Below are positions 34,880 to 45,041 of a stretch of 64,000 nucleotides of DNA, one piece after another. The stretch lies in assembly GCF_932276165.1 (NCBI RefSeq), contig NC_063992.1, positions 4,784,001 to 4,848,000 of the forward strand, in the 5' to 3' direction. The notes below the pieces were generated by a model. The model made no database searches, had not been told where the DNA came from, and saw nothing but the letters and a program-made list of their open reading frames with translations. Position numbers and translations under genes: made by a program. Origin of the DNA: Plutella xylostella (taxonomy: Eukaryota > Arthropoda > Insecta > Lepidoptera > Plutellidae). The first letter of the stretch is position 1; every line of letters begins with the position of its first letter.

Positions 34880-35185
34880 ATGGCAACCTGTGGGATAAAA
34901 GACATGCTGTCACACTCTGTAAGATAAGATAAGATAAGATATTCGTTGTTTATACACAAAAATATAGACAACATAACAAAAATTAATCAACACATAATAT
35001 GTAGAAATGGCAGTCTTATCGCTTAAAGCGATTTCTTCCAGACAACCTTTGGGTGGAAGGATATTTAAATGTAAAGGGTTAAGTGTACCAGGATTAATTA
35101 ATTATGTAATTATGTGTTAGATTGGGACGGAATTTCTTTTATCCCACAGGTAAACATTATCCAGACATTGTGAAACCCCTTAACC
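34880..35185. mobile_element. TTTCACAATGTC MITE family, interrupted copy
   Basis: The left part has CCTGTGGGATAAAAGACATG and TGTCACACTCTG. The right part has TTTTATCCCACAGGTAAACA and CAGACATTGTGAAACCCC. Together they match the 5776 element, with a LINE tail (34919-35140) between the halves. Confidence 0.6.
34919..35140 (-). repeat. LINE 3' end with AAGAT repeats
   Basis: It starts with AAGATAAGATAAGATAAGAT, then shares ATGGCAGTCTTATCG, CAGACAACCTT and GGTGGAAGGATATTT with 63565-63760. Read on the minus strand this is a 3' end with a GATA-like tail. Confidence 0.55.
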
Positions 35186-35319
35186 TTTCAGGGTGTTGCT
35201 CACAAACACTAAAACTGAACTAGGATTTGCCACCGTGGCGAGAAGATTAGCCTAGCTGATCAGTTTTCAGTGTCTGCTGGTGTCAGGGTGAGCTGTAAAT
35301 TATTTAATATTTAACCCGC

Positions 35320-35446
35320 ATATCCGAAGTGGCCGAAACGACCTCGACTGGTTTTTGCCTCAATGGCCGAAAGAAGCACAGGATCGGGAACGGTGGTCAT
35401 TTTCTAAGGAGGCCTTTGCCCAGCAGTGGGACACGATGGAGGCTAC
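35320..35446 (+). pseudogene. RTE LINE ORF, last ~28 codons
   Basis: In the frame beginning TGG at 35385 the sequence reads WPKEAQDRERWSFSKEAFAQ, then QWDTMEAT and a TAA stop, followed by poly(A). This is the conserved C-terminus of lepidopteran RTE reverse transcriptases. Everything upstream is truncated. Confidence 0.7.
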
Positions 35447-35459
35447 ATAAAAAAAAAAA

Positions 35460-35531
35460 AACTGAAGTGGCGTTGATCGCGATCGTTAGACCAAATATAA
35501 GGAGGCCTTTGCCCAGCAGTGGGAAAAAAAA
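35460..35531 (+). mobile_element. Second, shorter RTE tail
   Basis: AAGGAGGCCTTTGCCCAGCA GTGGG followed by a nine-base A-run, directly after the first copy. Either a second truncated insertion or a local duplication. Confidence 0.55.
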
Positions 35532-35549
35532 ACAGGCTATTTAAAAAAA

Positions 35550-36868
35550 ATAACCCGCATTAACATATAACATGTATATAATTTCACTCAATCATAGTCG
35601 TGTCAAAAAGCAAACATGTGCCAATACCACACACGTAGCATCCAAATAATAATGACTATTGACAGCCCTAAGTGTATCCACACACTCACACATACCTATA
35701 AATAGATTGTAACGTCTGCTCAATCAAGCACACCCTTTTAGAAGCCAAGTAATATTGCCGAGAACGATTGCATGTTCCGATCGAACGCCCGGATATTAGG
35801 CAGGATTAAAATCAGTTTGGAGTACCTACATGCTATTTCATTGGCAATTGTAATAAAAATAAACATTTACTTACTATGAAAGCGGTGAATGACGGAAATT
35901 AGGTCATGCAGGGATATTTTTATGTAATAATAGGATAGATACGGGACTACCATTTTGTATGTTCAATAGTAAAGAGAAATACAAAAACATTAATCTGTTA
36001 TAAACAGTGTTAAGTAACTTTTATAAAGCTGTAAAAAACAAAATACAGGTTGTATGTTCACTCAAAAATTTAATTTATGCTTTTCGTAACCAATATTTGT
36101 TCCGTGAAAATCGAAGTAAGTAAGTAAATTAAGAAATCGAAGCGACAAATAATTATTCCACCATTTCCTCCGCTTCGAAGCCTCCGCCCAATACTACAAA
36201 GTCTTATTTGCAAACTAAATATAAATGCAAATTTAAAACAAATAATTTACACGCAATAAAATAAACCACAAGACACTTTGATTACAATCAGAGCGAGACA
36301 AAGCCACCTGATGCTGACAAAATCAATAAAACATCTGAGCGGCACCAGGACAACATAAAATATGGGAATGTCAATATTATCGAGGTGTGTGCGTTTTTAC
36401 TGCGCGGTTTTATGCTTATTTCAATAAACGTAAGTAAATAAGTAATAAGGCTGGTTTAGTGTCTTCGTCGTAAAGTTTTGGGAAAATTTGAAAATATTAG
36501 GGTGCTGTTATGAAACATTCCCGCCGGAACTTGTTTCTTCTTTTGCTGTTGGGCAAATATACTTACGTTGGAATCTAGTTATTGAAAAGATTTACTATGC
36601 TACAAATTTTGAAGTAAATATACCTAAACAGTATTCTTACCTGTACTAACAGGCCGAGGCCCTATAACAACAAGTGCCTATGTTACTTTAGAACAAATCC
36701 GCCGTACCATAAAATAGTCAGTTTCCATTGTTCAAAGTGAAAAATAAACGAGAGTTTAGGCAGAAATTGATTTTGGCAAACCTCAGTCTCGGTGCGGCCT
36801 CATCGAGTCGAAAATTCATCTGTCGATTTGACGGCGCGCGGGAACAGGGGGGGCACTCTACAGACCCT
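35550..36868. other. Intergenic DNA, nothing recognised
   Basis: No gene or element was recognised in 1.3 kb. Confidence 0.4.
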
Positions 36869-37003
36869 CTAGTACGGGTTTTGCTATTTATGAAAACGAA
36901 AAATATCGGTTTTCTCCTGTCATCCATTAGACGCTCTACTTAGTATGCGAGAAAACGAAGGTAAACTTTTATAGTTTTCGTCAAACTGTCAAACCTGTAC
37001 TAG
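36869..37003. mobile_element. MITE, CTAGTACGGG family (copy 2)
   Basis: Ends CTAGTACGGGTTTTGCTATT and complement of CTAGTACAGGTTTGACAGTT. Internal TTAGTATGCGAGAAAACG and CTTTTATAGTTTTCG match copy 1 at 33772, but it is ~35 bp shorter. Confidence 0.7.
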
Positions 37004-37009
37004 AACTAC

Positions 37010-38949
37010 AGTATATTATGACGAAAAACAAAGTTTCGAAGCGCTGCTGCGCGAGCTACGCTCCGTCTCGATGTGTTAAACTTACTGACTGCACGATAGC
37101 CCTCGTTCGTTCGTTTTTGTCAGTATAGAGTAACCCTCCACCGAGCCTCTGCCGGCCATTTGTAACAGTTATGTAGTTACTTCAACTTTGTACAGTAGGT
37201 ACATACATACCGTTATTTCCTTTCACAAGTTTCAAATGCATTGTTGTGAATTGGAATAACAGCATTTACAGTAAGAAACATACATAATTGCTTACCACCA
37301 CGTCAAATCCTACATTTTATACTAATTGATCAATCTGAATCAAACTTGAAAAGTTGCGTAAAAATATAATCGTCGCTTGTATGATTTATTCTCAAATTAT
37401 TACTAGGCCATGATAAAGCAATAATTTAACCCCCTCTGAAAGAAATAACGCAGAACAAATTAATAATAAAGGCTGATATAAAATCTGAGTTACGGCTACG
37501 GCGCTTGGCAGTGGGCGTCGACAACTGAAAAGTACCCGTCTCCCATTAAAACTGGAACACAAAGATGAGTTACGAGGTACTATACAAGGAATGATACCCT
37601 CCGTTTCACAGTATCCGAATAAAAGTTATCAGCCCGATAAAAATAATGCTCACACCGTCTAAAACGTTGTGGTTGACTTGTATGACATATAGAAGCGAAA
37701 CCACACATCTACCCCTAATGCTTATGTGATACGGTAATCGATATATTACATATAGCTATAGCGACAGCCTCTTACCTAACTGCTGCAAGTGTAAAGCAAG
37801 CTATCAGATACCCTTTTTCAACAAATCTGCTTTAGTATTATGCATCCCTGGTGCCGTCGGATAAAATGTGTCCTTTGATAACTTAAAACAGTTAAAAGCG
37901 GTCGTTAAATATTATGTGAAATCTAATATAATGTTCTAGGTATCCATGAAAAGTTCTCTTATAAAATTCATTATTAAGTAGGTAATTTAAATGGCTTACG
38001 ATTATTATTTATTCGGAATTCGTTTTATAGGTACATAATTATCCACATCATACATAATGCTTTCACTGTTAAGAACATTTGCGATCTTTTTTCCAGGTAA
38101 CGGCAGGCTACCTTTAAAAGCAATTAAGCATGATAGATTACCACAGGAACTATTTTTTAAATATATTTTTTACTTAATACATATTTAACTACTAAACTTT
38201 TACATAACATTAACACCGAAAGAGCCAATTTTATAGCACAAAAACGTGGGTCGTTTGTCTGTCCACAGTGACGCAGGTATAGCGAATTAATCCCTTTGGC
38301 AAAAACCTGAAACATATTAAAAAAGTTTCGGAGGTGTTGTTCACAAAAAACACATAATCATGTCGAGTATTTTTAGCCGTTATTAGGTTGTAGGTATTGG
38401 GTACACATTTGAAATTGAAATACCTTTATGGAAATCATGCTCTGAGTTTTAAATAGCTTGTAGCGTGTTTTTGTTTGTTCGGATTTTTGATAAATTTGAT
38501 GACTGATTAATGATACGCAGGTTTCGAGTATTTCCTAAATAAAAGAAAATATATTATTGAGTACATCTGCTGCTGCTTCTGAATGTTACGTTTTATATTT
38601 TTGAGTTTGCGACTCTACCTAACTACTTATTAAATACATATGTTGAAAATAACTAACTTGTATATATCTTCGAGTTACGTCAAAACAGAAATAAAATTCA
38701 TAAGCGAGTTTACTACCTTGTAAACACCTAAATAAAAATCAACTTATATTTTCATTTAAACGGTGAAAATTACGTTACAATCTATGCGTAGATCTGAAGA
38801 GGCGTTCACTAATTAAGTTAAAGCAAAATGGATAGGTATTTCAAAAGGTCGAATCAGTGAGAGCCCAGTTTTTGCCGATCTGTCAATCATAATCTATCAC
38901 AGTAATTGGATCTTGGGTGAAAAGTTACCTTCCTTTCCTCTGGGAACTT
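37010..38949. other. Intergenic DNA, nothing recognised
   Basis: AT-rich sequence without supported features over 1.9 kb. Confidence 0.4.
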
Positions 38950-38959
38950 TTACTCATCG

Positions 38960-39260
38960 GTCGATAAATTCTCGAAATAGAATAATAATAATGTCCTCCT
39001 AGCCGAATTTCGACCACGGCGGCCAATCTCAATTGAGATCAGCCATCTACGCAGGAGTAGATTATAGTGCCCTAGTGTGTGCGCAGTACACAGGAGCACT
39101 CTCTGTTCCATCACTCTCATAGCCCAATGGGACGGATTGACCGACACGACTGGAGAGAGCTAGGCGCAGGACCGACTGTTTTACATGCCCATCCGACAGC
39201 ATGGATCGTTTCACTGTTTCGGACATCAGGTGATCAGCCTTCTATGTCCTAACCAAACTT
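38960..39260 (-). repeat. Lepidopteran interspersed repeat, LINE-tail-like
   Basis: AATAATAATAATG at the left, then CGACCACGGCGGCCAATCTC and CAATGGGACGGATTGACCGA. I recall this block as a common repeat near lepidopteran genes. The ATT-type tail on the minus strand suggests a LINE or SINE 3' end. The open frame here is not called. Confidence 0.4.
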
Positions 39261-39329
39261 AGAACCACAATTTAGAAACACAAATTGATGGATCGAAATA
39301 GAATAGACACGTCACATAAAAGAATAATC

Positions 39330-39535
39330 CTTACTAATATTATAAATGCGAAAGTAACTGTGTCTGTCTGTCTGTTACTCTTTCACGCCAAAACTACTAA
39401 ACGGATTTGAATGAAATTTGGTATACAGATAGGTAGTCTAGACCCTGAGAAAGAACATAGGCTACTTTTTATCGCGGTATTCCCACGGGAAAACTTTTTA
39501 AAGAGAAGCGAAGCTCGCGGGAACATCTAGTAGAT
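39330..39535 (+). mobile_element. Lep1-like non-autonomous Helitron fragment
   Basis: CTTACTAATATTATAAATGC, ACTCTTTCACGCCAAAACTA, ATGAAATTTGGTATACAGAT and a CGCGGGAACATCTAGTAGAT end form the consensus of a very common lepidopteran Helitron-type repeat. No target duplication, as expected. A reverse relative is at 62290. Confidence 0.6.
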
Positions 39536-39934
39536 AGATAAGAAGCAAGTGGTTTTATAAGACAACTTTTAGCGTACAGGTTCGAAAAACTGCATACAAA
39601 AGCTTTTGAAACGATCTATATTTTTAAGGAACCATTGAGTTTAATGAATGTCCCTTAGTATAGCAGTAAACATATTTTAGCCTATGATATGCTTGTCTCC
39701 ATTTGATAGCTTCAGTTTGTTGACTATTAAAACTCACCAGAACCTTTATTGTGTATGTCCATGTTTGCAAAAAAGAGGAGCTACCGAGAGACTCAATGAA
39801 AGCTTTGCTTGTCAGTCCTTGCTTACGTAACTAACGTTAAAAAATCCTATACCAGTTTGGGCGTGTTGCATAGAATAGACTAAGTCAGCTAAAGTAAATT
39901 TTTCAGTACGATTTAAAAATAAAAAATGCTTTAT

Positions 39935-40162
39935 AAGTATAATTAATGATTAAACGAACTTACCTAAGTGAAGTTCTATCATAATTATACGAAGCATTTC
40001 GTCCGAAGAGATTAGTATTATTTATTTATATACACATGTAGTAACGCATAGTTACAACCACTCTGCACTGTATTTTTGAGGGTACTTTAATATTTTGAAA
40101 TTTTCATACTACCCACCTTATCCATTACTCACCTCAGCGGCGTCAACTCCCAGTCCTATCAT
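39935..40162. repeat. DIRS terminal repeat, 3' side, with extension
   Basis: Inverted match to 46596-46773 from ATTAGTATTATTTATTTATA inward to GTCCTATCAT. The outer part differs: GAAGCATTTCGTCCGAAG here against TTCGCATTTCGTCCTCAA opposite. A further ~50 bases extend outward (TAATGATTAAACGAACTTAC). Confidence 0.88.
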
Positions 40163-40262
40163 TAAGTTGAGAGTTAAGTGTTGATCACGTTATTTTAATT
40201 GACAAGCTTTCCCGTTTCTGGGTTATGTTAACAGATAACAGTAACGGGAGGGAGGGATGTTC

Positions 40263-40394
40263 ATACTAATCTCTTCGGACGAAATGCTTCGTATAATTAT
40301 GATAGAACTTCACTTAGGTAAGTTCGTTTAATCATTAATTATACTTCGCATTTCGTCCTCAAGATTAGTATTATTTATTTATATACACATGTAG
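40263..40394. repeat. DIRS internal complementary region
   Basis: The first ~75 bases complement the outer edge of the left terminal repeat. The next ~60 complement the outer edge of the right one, joined at TAATCATTAATTATACTTCG. This is the junction expected when both ends meet in a circle. Confidence 0.88.
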
Positions 40395-40688
40395 ACTTTG
40401 AGAGTAATTTTTTGCGGGAAATTGTCAATGAAAACAGAATTATTTTAGCAATCATAAATATATTATGTACACATAATTATTTCTGGAACAGTAACAATGT
40501 ATAAAATTATTTTTATAATAATGATAACAGTTACATACTTAATCAGCTAAATAAACTTAGTTAACTTTAAATTTAGCACAACTTCTTAATTTTGCGAAAT
40601 TATACGATGATTTCAGGTGATTCATGATACATGATCTATTATACATATTACAATGATCTACTTATTATAAATTTTTATAAGTACTTAA

Positions 40689-41570
40689 TTAAAAATCGTT
40701 AATTATAGCCTGGGCTAGTGATAAATCATCATTTGCAAGAATGGTTCTATTATAGAACCTTGCAAAAGTATTGGAGTTTCCACTCCAGCCCGCGGTCCTG
40801 CGTATGGCGTCCACGCTGACGCCGAGCGAGCGCGCGCGCGACGCGGCCGCGTGCCGCGTGCTGTGCGCGGAGAACACGCGCGCGTCGATCCCGCACTCGC
40901 TCAGCGTGCGCTTTATCCACCGGCTTAGGCTCTGTGTACACACTGCTTTATGAGGTTTCTTTAGGCCGATAAATAAGTAGTCAGACTTACGTAATTCTTT
41001 TGTTCTATCCAAATAAGCAATCAAAGTCTGTGCAGGACATATAGAAGGTTTATCTCTGAAGAAAGGTAAGTAGATAATTGGTTGTTTAGAGCCGGGTCTT
41101 GTAGTTTTAATAAAATCTGGAATTTTAATAGCAATGGTGTTTGATTGACACTCAACATTTTTAACATTAATTTTAGATAGGGTCTGCATCCTATGAGCAG
41201 TAGTAAGAGCTAACAACGTTAAGGTCTTTCTAGATAGCTGATCAAACGAAATATTTTCGTTAGGGTACCAAGTGTCTAGGTGATCTAGAACACAGTTGGT
41301 ATCCCAAGTAGAATTATACTTGGGTAAAGGTGGCCGTAAACGGAAAACACCTTTTAAAAATCTCTGTAATCTACTATCCGATGTTATATCGTGGTCTAAA
41401 ATTAATGAAAGGGCTGATCTGCACGTATTTAGCGTGCCGTATTGTGAGCCATTATTGTATAACATAGTGAGAAATGAAATTACTGTTGGTGTGGACGCTG
41501 AATAAACATCGATGTTTTGGTTTTGACAAAATGACCACCATTTCTTTAAACAGACGTCATACTGTTTCAT
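40689..41570 (-). CDS. DIRS tyrosine recombinase
   Basis: A phage-integrase-fold recombinase that would integrate the circular DNA copy without a target duplication. Visible catalytic residues: the first arginine in LTTAHRMQTLS, the HxxR in HSTRHAAASRA, the tryptophan of GWSGNSNTF and the nucleophile tyrosine in FARFYNR. The N-terminal SAM-like domain opens KQYDVCLKKWWSF. The frame stays open upstream of the ATG at 41570 through GSLDILIASLSDNS, typical of DIRS recombinases, so translation probably starts further upstream, overlapping the preceding ORF. No stop or frameshift is seen; the domain looks intact. Confidence 0.88.
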   Translation of the reverse strand: MKQYDVCLKKWWSFCQNQNIDVYSASTPTVISFLTMLYNNGSQYGTLNTCRSALSLILDHDITSDSRLQRFLKGVFRLRPPLPKYNSTWDTNCVLDHLDTWYPNENISFDQLSRKTLTLLALTTAHRMQTLSKINVKNVECQSNTIAIKIPDFIKTTRPGSKQPIIYLPFFRDKPSICPAQTLIAYLDRTKELRKSDYLFIGLKKPHKAVCTQSLSRWIKRTLSECGIDARVFSAHSTRHAAASRARSLGVSVDAIRRTAGWSGNSNTFARFYNRTILANDDLSLAQAIINDF

Positions 41571-41602
41571 GGAGTTATCCGAAAGAGAAGCTATAAGTAT
41601 GT

Positions 41603-42345
41603 CTAGCGAGCCTGGTGGCGTGCCGCGTCTGGAGAGCGCCTCGCGGACAACACTGCGGCCACCAGGGTAAGGGACGCGTGTATCTGGCGCTCCGGACTGC
41701 TGGAATGAGATATTAGAGCATTGTCGTTAGGCGTGAATGTTATTGTTTCGGAAATAACAAGAGACAAGAAAAGTGGGTACCAGGGCTGTGATGGCCACAT
41801 GGGAATAATAACTATGCCCGTGGCTTTGTCAGAAACAATCTTTCTCAATGTTTTTAATATAATTGAGAATGGAGGAAACGCGTAAAAAAAATATTTTGAC
41901 CACGGTACCGTAAATGCATTTACAGTAAGTGCGTCTGGATCACGTTCCCATGAAATGTAATTATCACACTTCTTATTAATGCGACTTGCAAATAAGTCTA
42001 TTTCGGGTTTTCCAAACCTACTAATAATGTATTGAAAGGCGTGATCTGCTAATTCCCACTCTATATCTGGGTGGACCTTACGAGACTCAGCGTCGGCGAT
42101 TGAATTATCTTTGGATCTAATGTAAGATGCAAACACAAAAAGTTTGCGACATTCACACCACTGCCATATTTGTTTTGATATATAGGTTAGGTGAGGAAAT
42201 TGGATTCCTCCCATTCTATTGACGTAAGAAATTGCTGTTGCATTGTCCAATCTCAAGAGTATTTGGCAGTTGTGGAGATGTTTAGCAAAAACTTTCAAGG
42301 AAATGAACGCTGCTAAGAGTTCGAGATAATTTATGTGGTACAGGC
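41603..42345 (-). pseudogene. DIRS RNase H and downstream domain, severed from RT
   Basis: This is the C-terminal half of the RT/RNase H polyprotein. INYLELLAAFISLKVF, LRLDNATAISYVNRMGG and DNSIADAESR mark RNase H (catalytic E, D, D). They are followed by PEIDLFASRINKKCDNYISW and FFYAFPPFSIILKTL..PMWPSQPWYP, a block conserved in DIRS elements. It ends at the stop 41603, overlapping the recombinase frame. The upstream frame up to 42433 is hAT sequence and is not part of the gene. Confidence 0.82.
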
Positions 42346-43821
42346 TAGTGATGTAACGAATATTCGCATTCGCATTCGCATTCGCGAATATTCGCATTTT
42401 TTGGGATATTCGCATTCGCATTCGCATTCGCAAAATTTTGTGCGAATGTTTTGCGAATATCAGTACTCATTAGAAAACACTATTTGAAAATAATGGTAGG
42501 TTAACAAAATCAAAATCCTGAATGGATCTATACTAATCTATAGTATCTATCTATATATACCCTTTTTATTACAAGTTACCCTCTTAATCACATTACCGGT
42601 CTTACTTTATCACTTGGTATTATTTATTTACTTTGGGAAACGAAACTTTAGATATAGTGAAGTTGGGTTATTCCTAAAGATTTTTGATCGAGTTCGCTAC
42701 ATGTTCGTATTTTGTCACATTAACTTCGCTTTGTATACTTGAATATGTATACAACTTTTAACTCTGTTTCATAGGATTCCGTAAATATTTAAGTTTCAAA
42801 CCTTGATATCTTTTTCATTGCTTGGGGGTAATTCCAAACATATGCGGGTAATTTCGATCACATCGAAATATGAGTTTAGCTAATTTATCGGTCAACCTCA
42901 CAAAAACATATTTCGTAATATTGCCTAGAATTGCCCAGAAGTACTTATACTTATGCGATATTTATAATTCGAAATTACTCGATCCGCAGAATTTCATAAT
43001 AAAATGTTTTAACATTCGAAATTACCCTGGTCGGCTAGTTCCAGAAAATACAAAAAAATATGAGCTAGGGTTTTTAAACTCACAACGTAGTGTACGAAAA
43101 CGACAATCTTTTTGATGAAAAAACTATCATTTAGATACCTTAACTGATCTCTTAATTACCTATCAATGTGTGGGTAATAAAAAAAAATGAAAATGCCGAA
43201 AATACACCTTTTTACTAATTTTACGTTTTATCACGCACGCTCTAGCGCCCTGGGTCAACCCAAGCAAGGTAGAAGATTAAATTGCCTTCAAGGTGAATAG
43301 TTCCACAGTTCAATGTATGGCTGGGTTTTGAAGAAATAGCTAATAATCGGAATTAAGTACCCAAAATTCGGCATTAGTCGACTTCACCTTAGTTAACAGT
43401 TCCATAGGACCTAAATACATATAAATAAACTCTTTAAACAAACAAAAAGCGTATTTTGACAGTATAGTGTCAGAGCAAGACATCCATAGATTTAAATACT
43501 CGTATGTACGTTCAAATATTTCGTGTAAATCGCCTTCAGAAACCGCACACAGTCGCAATGTGTCGTAATTACGGAGCATAAAAAAGTGTAACTACTTTAA
43601 AAAAACTGCGACGAGTGTTGGCTACTCTGATTCGGAATGCGCCTAGAATGGAACGTACCTCGTTCAGTACGAGACTGCCAAAAACCCATACAAGTGGCGC
43701 CAAATTTGAACACAAACTGAATATTCGCATTCGCATTCGCATTCGCGAATATCGATATCAGATATTCGCATTCGCATTCGCATTCGCGAATGTCCAAAAA
43801 CACACATTCGTTACATCACTA
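42346..43821. mobile_element. hAT-like non-autonomous element, ATTCGC arrays
   Basis: Both ends are TAGTGATGTAACGAAT, inverted. GTACAGGC is duplicated outside (42338-42345, 43822-43829), an 8-bp target duplication fitting hAT. Each subterminal region carries runs of the hexamer CATTCG/ATTCGC (42360-42440 and 43720-43795), ending in the palindrome ATTCGCGAATATTC. The 1.2-kb centre has no transposase; its small open frames have no motif. It interrupts the DIRS RT/RNase H frame. Confidence 0.88.
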
Positions 43822-44736
43822 GTACAGGCGTTCGCTACTTGACCATTGCCCGCTAGCAGTTTCCCCGTTACAAGCCGTGCCCCACCCCGTAGTTGAGGCA
43901 TCGGAGTATATCTCGGTGTGATACTCGTCGTGTCTGATACGATGAGTGGCACTGTCGATAGAACGCAACCACCAGAGTGCATCGGGAAGGAGGGACTCGG
44001 GAATGGTCATGAAAGAATCGTAATCGTCATTACTGTGTTTTAGATTGAGATATTTGCATCGCTCCATCTCCTTAGTGTACAGCCACCCATATTCAACGGC
44101 CGGACAGGCTGATACGAGCAAACCTACGAGCTGTGCAAATTTCCTAATTTTACAGCGTTTTAGTTTAATGAAATTTTCTAACTCTGATTTAATGCGAAGC
44201 CTCTTCTCAGCGGGCAGAGCAATGTGTAGTTTATTGGAGTCAATAATCATTCCCAAAAACTTACATGAAGTAGAAGGTGTACAAACACTCTTCTTTTCAT
44301 TGATAATGAAGCCTAGAGAAGTCAGTAATTCCTTTGTTATTTTAACATTTAACAGGCATTGTTCATTGTTTTGGCCGAATAGACACCAGTCGTCCAAATA
44401 AAGGGTTGATAAGAATCCGGCAGAGCGCAGCAACTTAGTGACGGGTTTCATGATTTTAGTGAACACGTATGGCGCAGTATTTAACCCAAACGGTAAGACA
44501 TTAAATTCGTAAAGTTTATCTTCGAATGTAAAGCGTAAAAATTTACGAGAACTTTCATGAATTTTTAATAAAAAATATGCGTCCTGAAGATCGATTGTAG
44601 CCATATGACAATTATAAGTGACTAATTTTACTGCTGTACGTAAATCTTCTAGTTTAAAATGACTTGTTAATATAAATTTGTTTAAGTTTTTAAGATTTAA
44701 AATGAATCGTTTTTTGCCGTTTGATTTAGGTATCAA
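43822..44736 (-). pseudogene. DIRS reverse transcriptase, catalytic part
   Basis: KKRFILNLKNLNKFI, IDLQDAYFLLKIHESSRKFL (first catalytic aspartate), FNVLPFGLNTAPYVFTKIMK and STLYLDDWCLFG (YLDD) define the RT palm. The sequence runs on to SGQWSSSERLY, where the hAT-like insertion supplies a TAG. It is cut from its N-terminal segment by a one-base deletion in the T-run at 44735-44740 (six T; seven restores the frame). Confidence 0.87.
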
Positions 44737-45041
44737 AAAATCGATGACAGAAATTGCTCACTACATGGCTGACACTCCGAAATTGCACCAATCTTTAGAA
44801 GATTATTAATTTCTTCTTTAAATTCTGCAATTTCTGACATTGTGTAAACCGGCGTAGTCGGTGGTGAGCTTTGAATGGCCGGCGTGGAAAATTCTATAAC
44901 ATAGCCTTCTATCCATGACAATATTTTATGATCATGTGTTATCCGTGACCATTGTTCAATAAAGTAGGTAAGGCGACCGGCGTACTTAACTGGATCTAGT
45001 ATCGCCGGCGCGGCGGCGGCGGCGGTGGCGGCTGAGTCCAC
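44733..45041 (-). pseudogene. DIRS reverse transcriptase, N-terminal segment
   Basis: This contains VKYAGRLTYFIEQWSRIT and MSEIAEFKEEINNLLKIGAI, the pre-palm region of DIRS RTs, and ends SEQFLSSIF before the frameshift. It overlaps the end of gag in another frame. The first residue shown is from GTG; the frame is open further upstream inside gag, so the start cannot be fixed. Confidence 0.75.

Noticed and set aside
42360..42440. ATTCGC array as a CRISPR or telomere-like repeat
   Set aside because: There are no spacers, and it sits symmetrically inside the ends of a hAT-like element with an 8-bp duplication.
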